A stretch of 64,000 nt of DNA from RUG626 sp051866775 (GTDB taxonomy: Bacteria; Bacillota; Clostridia; Oscillospirales; Oscillospiraceae), in NCBI GenBank assembly GCA_051866775.1, contig JBJDXR010000043.1, positions 1-64,000 of the forward strand, given 5' to 3'. A program made the position numbers and the translations under genes. This document shows positions 59,431 through 64,000 of this stretch, piece after piece. The notes below the pieces were generated by a model. The model did no database searches, was not told the origin of the DNA, and saw only the letters and a list, made by a program, of their open reading frames with translations. The stretch's first letter is position 1. Each line of letters begins with the position of its first letter.

Positions 59431-61122
59431 GTGTATGACAGATGGAATGTGGCCGGATATGACAGAAGTGCGGCCGTGCGGCTGTGCCGCAGCGGCGTCA
59501 ATCCTCTGGTAGCGGTAGTGCTTGCGTCCCGCGGTATCTGCCGCGAAGAGGAGATATTGGGCCTGACAAGAGACGATATTTCAATACTGAGCGACCCCTG
59601 TCTGCTGATAGATATGGACAAGGCCGTGGCGAGGGTGCGCCGGGCTATTGACAGCGGCGAGCATGTGGCGGTATATGGAGATTACGACGTCGACGGAATA
59701 ACCTCAAGCTGCCTTGTGGCCGATTTCCTGCGGGGCAGGGGGCTTACGTGCGATATATACATACCGGAGAGACTTGAGGAGGGCTACGGGGTAAAGTCCG
59801 CCGCCCTGGACCTCATAAGGGACGCGGGGGCCTCTCTGGTGATAACTGTGGACTGCGGTATTACGGCTGTGGAGGAGGCCCTGCACGCAAAGGAGCTTGG
59901 CCTTGATATGGTGATAACCGACCACCATGAGTGTGCGGAGGAGCTGCCCGAGGCACAGGCGGTAGTGGATCCAAAGCGTCCTGACTGCCCGTCGCCCGCC
60001 AAGAGCCTTGCCGGCGTTGGGGTCGCCTTTAAGCTGGTATGCGCGGTGGCGGGGCAGGAGAGCTGTCCCGGACTTCTTGAGGAATACGGCGACCTGCTTG
60101 CCGCCGGGACGATAGCCGATGTTATGCCGGTGGTCGGCGAGAACCGCGTTTTCATAAAGCGGGGGCTTGATCAGATCCGCGCGGGAAAACGCCCGGGGCT
60201 GAGTGAGCTTTGCAGTGCCGCGGGGATTGACGAAAGGCGTGCCTCAGTTTCAAACGTGGGCTTTATTATGGCGCCGAGGATAAACGCCGCCGGACGGCTC
60301 GGAAGCACGGACACCGCGGTGAAGCTCCTGCTGACAAAGGACAGGAGTGAGGCGGCGAAGCTTGCCGACGAGCTGTGTACTCTCAACCGGGAACGTCAGC
60401 GGATAGAGAGCGAGATGTTCAAGGAGGCGCTGTCACAGCTTAAGGACCGGCAGGAGGAGAGCGGGCCGATAGTGCTCTCCGGAAGCAGCTGGCATCAGGG
60501 CGTTGCGGGGATAGTTGCTTCGCGCCTTGTGGATAAATTCGGCGTTCCGGCAATAATGATATGTATAAAGGATGGCGTCGGGCGCGGCTCCTGCCGAAGC
60601 GTAGAGGGCTTTAACATCTATGACGCCCTCGGCTCCTGCCGGGAACTTCTTTTGGGCTATGGCGGCCACGATATGGCCGCGGGGCTTACAATAGAGGAGA
60701 AAAATATCGACGCCCTCAGGGAGGCCCTGAGCCGGCAGTTTGAGAGCCGTCCGGAGGGCAAGCCAAAGCGGGAGCTGAACATAGATTTTGAGGTCATAAA
60801 GCCGGGGCTTATGACAATAGGGAATATCGACGCTATGTCGGCGTTGGAGCCGTACGGCGCGGGAAACCCGCAGCCGCTGCTGTGCATGACGGATGTGACG
60901 GTGGAGAATGTTGTGCCGCTGTCCGACGGCAAGCACACAAAGATGTGGGTGAGCAAGTACGGAGAGGTTTTTGAATCAGTGTTTTTCTCCAGAAGTATAA
61001 AGGAGCTGGGGACGCGGGTCGGAATAAAGGCGGATGTGGCATTTATGCCCCAGATAAACGAATTCCGCGGCAAGCGCAGCGTTCAGCTGTACCTAGTGGA
61101 TTTTGTGGCTCATAGCGCGTGA
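59431..61122 (+). CDS. recJ: Single-strand-specific exonuclease RecJ
   Basis: A 563-residue DHH-family 5'-3' exonuclease. The metal motifs DYDVDG (84-89), DCGIT (141-145) and DHH (164-166) are complete; GVGVAFKL and the DHHA1 motif GGHDMAAG (about 410) follow, then an OB-like C-terminal domain. It trims single strands in recombination and base-excision and mismatch repair. The start is GTG behind AGGTGA. It is followed by relA/spoT, dtd and an MBL hydrolase, a common Firmicutes run. Confidence 0.95.
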   Translation: MYDRWNVAGYDRSAAVRLCRSGVNPLVAVVLASRGICREEEILGLTRDDISILSDPCLLIDMDKAVARVRRAIDSGEHVAVYGDYDVDGITSSCLVADFLRGRGLTCDIYIPERLEEGYGVKSAALDLIRDAGASLVITVDCGITAVEEALHAKELGLDMVITDHHECAEELPEAQAVVDPKRPDCPSPAKSLAGVGVAFKLVCAVAGQESCPGLLEEYGDLLAAGTIADVMPVVGENRVFIKRGLDQIRAGKRPGLSELCSAAGIDERRASVSNVGFIMAPRINAAGRLGSTDTAVKLLLTKDRSEAAKLADELCTLNRERQRIESEMFKEALSQLKDRQEESGPIVLSGSSWHQGVAGIVASRLVDKFGVPAIMICIKDGVGRGSCRSVEGFNIYDALGSCRELLLGYGGHDMAAGLTIEEKNIDALREALSRQFESRPEGKPKRELNIDFEVIKPGLMTIGNIDAMSALEPYGAGNPQPLLCMTDVTVENVVPLSDGKHTKMWVSKYGEVFESVFFSRSIKELGTRVGIKADVAFMPQINEFRGKRSVQLYLVDFVAHSA

Positions 61123-61141
61123 TTGGGAGATGGGAGATAAT

Positions 61142-63346
61142 ATGAAAACTACCGAAGAGACGGCTGTAAATGGCGGCGCGGAAAAGGAATATAACGAGCT
61201 GATAGATGCCGTAAAGAAATACACATCCATAAAGGACACCACAAAAATACGGGAGGCCTTTGAGTTTGCGCGGGATTCCCACGGCGGGCAGCTCAGAAAG
61301 GACGGGAGCCTGTATATCACCCATCCGCTGGCGGCTGCTGTGATAGTGGCGGAGATGGGCCTTGATGAGGAGTCCGTCATCTCTGCTATACTCCACGACT
61401 GTATAGAGGATACCCCTGTGACCCATGAGGACATAGCCAAGCACTTCGGCGAGAGCGTGGCCGATATCGTTGAGGGCGTCACAAAGCTTACACGTGTGGT
61501 CTACACCAGCAAGGAAGAGGAGCAGATGGAGAATCTGCGGAAGATGCTCCTTGCCATGGCCAGGGATATAAGGGTCATACTCATAAAGATGGCTGACCGC
61601 CTGCACAATATGCGCACGATGGAGTACCAGTCTGAGGAAAAGCAGCGTGAGAAGGCCCTGGAGACTATGGAGATATATGCACCAATCGCCCATAGGCTCG
61701 GTATGCAGAAGATGAAATGGGAGCTGGAGGATCTGTCCCTTTTATACCTTGACCCTGTGGGCTATAAGGAGATAAGCGAAGGCCTTGCCGAGCGGGACAG
61801 GAAAAACAGCGGATTTCTTGACCGGGTGGAGAGCGCCATAAAAAAGCGTGTGGCGGAAGCCGGGATCAAAGGGACTGTGCAGAGCCGCATAAAGCACATT
61901 TACAGCATCTACCGCAAGATGTACGGGCAGAACAAGCAGTTTGAGGAGGTCATGGACCTCTATGCCTTCAGGGTGATCGTCGATGACATTGCCGACTGCT
62001 ACAATGTCTTGGGATGCATACATGAGCTTTACAGGCCGGTCCCCGGGCGCTTTAAGGACTACATCGGCACGCCAAAACCCAATATGTACCAGTCCCTGCA
62101 CACAACGGTCATAGGCTCTGAGGGTATGCCCTTTGAGGTTCAGATACGCACCTGGCAGATGCACCACACCGCTGAGTACGGCATCGCAGCCCACTGGAAG
62201 TATAAGGAGGGCATCTCCGGAAAATCCGATGAGGAGAAGTTCGCGTGGATAAGGAACCTCCTTGAGGCACAGCAGGAGTCGGACGCTCAGGACTTCTTCA
62301 GCTCTCTCAAGGTAGATATGTTTTCCGACGAGGTGTTCGTATTCACCCCCCAGGGTGATGTTAAGAGCCTGCCCGCCGGGGCAACGCCCATTGATTTTGC
62401 CTACAGTATACATTCGGCTATAGGAAACCGGATGACCTGCGCAAAGGTAAACGGCCGCATAGTACCGTTTTCCCATGTGCTGCAAAACGGAGATGTGGTG
62501 GAGGTCATAACCTCGAATACCTCAAAAGGCCCGAGCCGTGACTGGCTTGGGATGGTGAAAAGCTCCGAGGCAAGAAACAAGATACGCCAGTGGTTCAAGA
62601 AGGAGCGCCGGGAGGAGAATATTGTTAACGGAAGGGCGGCCTTTGAGTCCGAGATGCGCAGGCTGGGAGTGCCTCTCAGCGCGATGTCGGATGACCGGGT
62701 GCTGCCGGTGATATTAAAGCGCGTCTCGGCAAACACGCTGGATGATATGTATGCCTCCATCGGCTATGGCGGCCTTTCCGCGCAAAAGACGGTGAACCGC
62801 ATCAAGGAGGAGCTTCATCAGATAGAAAAGACGGCCCGCGAGCATGGGGAAAAGCCCCTTTGGAGCACCAGCGCCAAGCCCGCAAAGGCCATCCACGGTA
62901 TAATAGTTGAGGGAGTGGATAACTGTTTGGTCAAGTTTTCCCACTGCTGCATGCCTGTTCCGGGAGACGAGATCGTAGGCTTTATTACCCGCGGATACGG
63001 CGTATCCATCCACCGCACGGACTGCAAAAATTACACCAGCTCCGTGGTCAAGGAGGACGAAAAGGACCGGTGGATAAACGTCCGCTGGTCGCCGGATACA
63101 GACGAGCGCTATCAGACAGGGCTTGCCATCTCCGCCTCAGAGCGCGGCGGGCTTGTTATGGATATAGCCACCGTTCTCAATGCGCTCAAGGTAAAAGTGG
63201 ATGCGCTGACTGCCCGTGATATGGGCGGCGGCGCGGCAACGGTGTTCATAACCATAGAGGTAAAGGACCGTACGGAACTTGGAAACGCCATAGCAAGGCT
63301 CCTGTCCGTGCAGGGAGTTAAGGAGGTCAAGCGCCAGGGGGCGTGA
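61142..63346 (+). CDS. Bifunctional (p)ppGpp synthetase/hydrolase, RelA/SpoT (Rel) type
   Basis: A 734-residue Rel protein. The hydrolase HD domain has HDCIED (85-90) and KMADRLHNMRTM, so hydrolysis should be active; the synthetase domain has SRIKHIYSIYRKM and YAFRVIVDD, YQSLHTTV and EVQIRTWQMH; TGS (VFVFTPQGDVKSLPAGATPIDFAY), a Cys-containing zinc-finger-type region (SHCCMPVPGD) and an ACT domain follow. It controls the stringent response. The ATG at 61142 (GGGAGATAAT upstream) was chosen; a longer frame overlaps recJ. Confidence 0.95.
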   Translation: MKTTEETAVNGGAEKEYNELIDAVKKYTSIKDTTKIREAFEFARDSHGGQLRKDGSLYITHPLAAAVIVAEMGLDEESVISAILHDCIEDTPVTHEDIAKHFGESVADIVEGVTKLTRVVYTSKEEEQMENLRKMLLAMARDIRVILIKMADRLHNMRTMEYQSEEKQREKALETMEIYAPIAHRLGMQKMKWELEDLSLLYLDPVGYKEISEGLAERDRKNSGFLDRVESAIKKRVAEAGIKGTVQSRIKHIYSIYRKMYGQNKQFEEVMDLYAFRVIVDDIADCYNVLGCIHELYRPVPGRFKDYIGTPKPNMYQSLHTTVIGSEGMPFEVQIRTWQMHHTAEYGIAAHWKYKEGISGKSDEEKFAWIRNLLEAQQESDAQDFFSSLKVDMFSDEVFVFTPQGDVKSLPAGATPIDFAYSIHSAIGNRMTCAKVNGRIVPFSHVLQNGDVVEVITSNTSKGPSRDWLGMVKSSEARNKIRQWFKKERREENIVNGRAAFESEMRRLGVPLSAMSDDRVLPVILKRVSANTLDDMYASIGYGGLSAQKTVNRIKEELHQIEKTAREHGEKPLWSTSAKPAKAIHGIIVEGVDNCLVKFSHCCMPVPGDEIVGFITRGYGVSIHRTDCKNYTSSVVKEDEKDRWINVRWSPDTDERYQTGLAISASERGGLVMDIATVLNALKVKVDALTARDMGGGAATVFITIEVKDRTELGNAIARLLSVQGVKEVKRQGA

Positions 63347-63352
63347 GGTAAT

Positions 63353-63787
63353 ATGAGGGCTGTTGTAACGAGAGTGTCCCGGGCATCCGTCTCAATAGAC
63401 AAAACTGTCCGGGGGAAAATTGGAAAGGGCTTTCTTGTGCTTCTGGGCATCCACAAGGACGATACGGAAGAGCAGGCCGAGCGCCTTGCCGAAAAGGTAT
63501 GTAACCTTAGGGTATTTGAGGACGGGGCAGGGAAAATGAATCTGGATCTGGCGTCTGTGGGCGGGGAGCTGCTTGTGGTGTCACAGTTTACGCTCTTTGC
63601 CGATGTAAAAAGCCGCCGTCCGGGCTTTACCGACGCTGCCAGACCCGAGAAGGCGGTGCCGCTCTACGAGCTTTTTATGGAGCGGTGCAGGGCACGGGGC
63701 TTTAATGTGGAGCACGGGGTGTTCGGTGCGGATATGCAGGTGGAGTCTGTAAACGACGGGCCTGTCACAATAATCTTTGACGTCTGA
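63353..63787 (+). CDS. dtd: D-aminoacyl-tRNA deacylase
   Basis: A 144-residue homodimeric proofreading enzyme that removes D-amino acids from tRNA. MRAVVTRVSRASVSID opens as in Dtd; SQFTLFAD carries the conserved nucleophile/backbone region, and the cross-subunit loop is NDGPVTIIFD. Length is normal. Its ATG is 6 bp after the rel stop. Confidence 0.95.
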   Translation: MRAVVTRVSRASVSIDKTVRGKIGKGFLVLLGIHKDDTEEQAERLAEKVCNLRVFEDGAGKMNLDLASVGGELLVVSQFTLFADVKSRRPGFTDAARPEKAVPLYELFMERCRARGFNVEHGVFGADMQVESVNDGPVTIIFDV

Positions 63788-63807
63788 GGCTGTAAGGAGT
63801 TGGGAAT

Positions 63808-64000
63808 ATGCTTATAAAATGCTTGCCTGTGGGCAATCTTGAGGCAAACTGCTATGTGGTCACTGATGAGGCGACCCTCATGTGCGCGGTCATTGACCCC
63901 GGAGATGAGATAAATACTATAATGGATTATATCGAGGATAATAAGCTGGCCGTGAAGGCGATCTTCCTGACTCACGGACATTTTGACCACACTGGGGCGG
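63808..64000 (+). CDS. Metallo-beta-lactamase-fold hydrolase (glyoxalase II-like), cut by window edge
   Basis: 64 codons are visible, starting MLIKCLPVGNLEANCYVV. IDPGDE and THGHFDHTG supply the first metal motif (HxHxDH) of the MBL fold in the YcbL/glyoxalase II-like group, which hydrolyse thioesters such as S-lactoylglutathione or similar. AAGGAG lies 8 nt before the ATG. It continues past the right edge. It fits with methylglyoxal synthase elsewhere in the window only loosely. Confidence 0.88.
   Translation, partial: MLIKCLPVGNLEANCYVVTDEATLMCAVIDPGDEINTIMDYIEDNKLAVKAIFLTHGHFDHTGA

Noticed and set aside
1..64000. tRNA, rRNA, CRISPR arrays, insertion sequences, prophage or integrase remnants
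   Set aside because: Looked for and not seen; the only long perfect repeats are terminator stems, regulatory palindromes and the SLH protein repeats.

Overview
The window looks like a chromosomal segment of a moderately GC-rich, spore-forming Clostridia member. Oscillospiraceae (Oscillibacter/Flavonifractor-like) is my best guess from gene content and order; no database search was run. The evidence is sporulation genes (spmA/spmB, a spoIIQ-like gene with a sigma-F-type promoter), a CtsR-controlled clpC operon, AbrB, sepF-divIVA, an SLH-domain surface protein and strong AGGAGG ribosome binding sites. I found no rRNA, tRNA, CRISPR array, insertion sequence or prophage; nearly all of it is housekeeping DNA in compact operons.

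Layout. 1-5.2 kb: an edge-truncated M3-type peptidase lipoprotein, spmA-spmB, an AbrB regulator, rsmI-trmN6, a small membrane protein and a ferredoxin. 5.4-9.1 kb: the heat-shock operon ctsR-mcsA-clpC, which lacks mcsB and has an elaborate CtsR operator. 9.4-14.9 kb: a PF06541-type membrane protein with a coiled-coil tail, an AT-richer L-cysteine desulfidase, an alkaline phosphatase lipoprotein and a YibE/F protein. 14.9-21 kb: the main accessory region, a five-gene sugar-acid type operon (FGGY kinase, 2-hydroxyacid dehydrogenase, KDPG-type aldolase, phosphotriesterase-family hydrolase, shikimate-dehydrogenase-like protein) divergent from a cupin glucose-6-phosphate isomerase. 21-22.3 kb: a cobalamin riboswitch followed by a DUF4430 lipidless anchor protein and an ECF S component. 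22.4-28.7 kb: spoIIQ-like gene, CPBP protease, mutS, an SdpI-like protein and miaB.

28.8-41 kb, all on the plus strand: an alanine-racemase-fold protein missing the PLP lysine, mutL-miaA-hfq, a HlyD-like protein, yggS-sepF-divIVA, ileS-lspA-rluD. 41-45 kb: a 1288-residue secreted protein with three ~350-residue repeats and three SLH domains. 45.3-57 kb, minus strand: a ParB/Noc-like protein and a cell-shape/translation cluster (U32 peptidase, maf, mreC, mreD, PBP2, minD, mgsA, hisS, aspS). 57-64 kb: a MATE transporter, a C-GCAxxG-C-C protein, recJ, relA/spoT, dtd and an edge-truncated metallo-beta-lactamase-fold hydrolase.

The best candidates for something undescribed are the sugar-acid operon (its substrate is not evident from the gene set), the PLP-lysine-less racemase homologue, the palindromic CtsR control region coupled to a reduced McsA and absent McsB, and a MinD that ends before the usual membrane-targeting helix and has no adjacent minC or minE.
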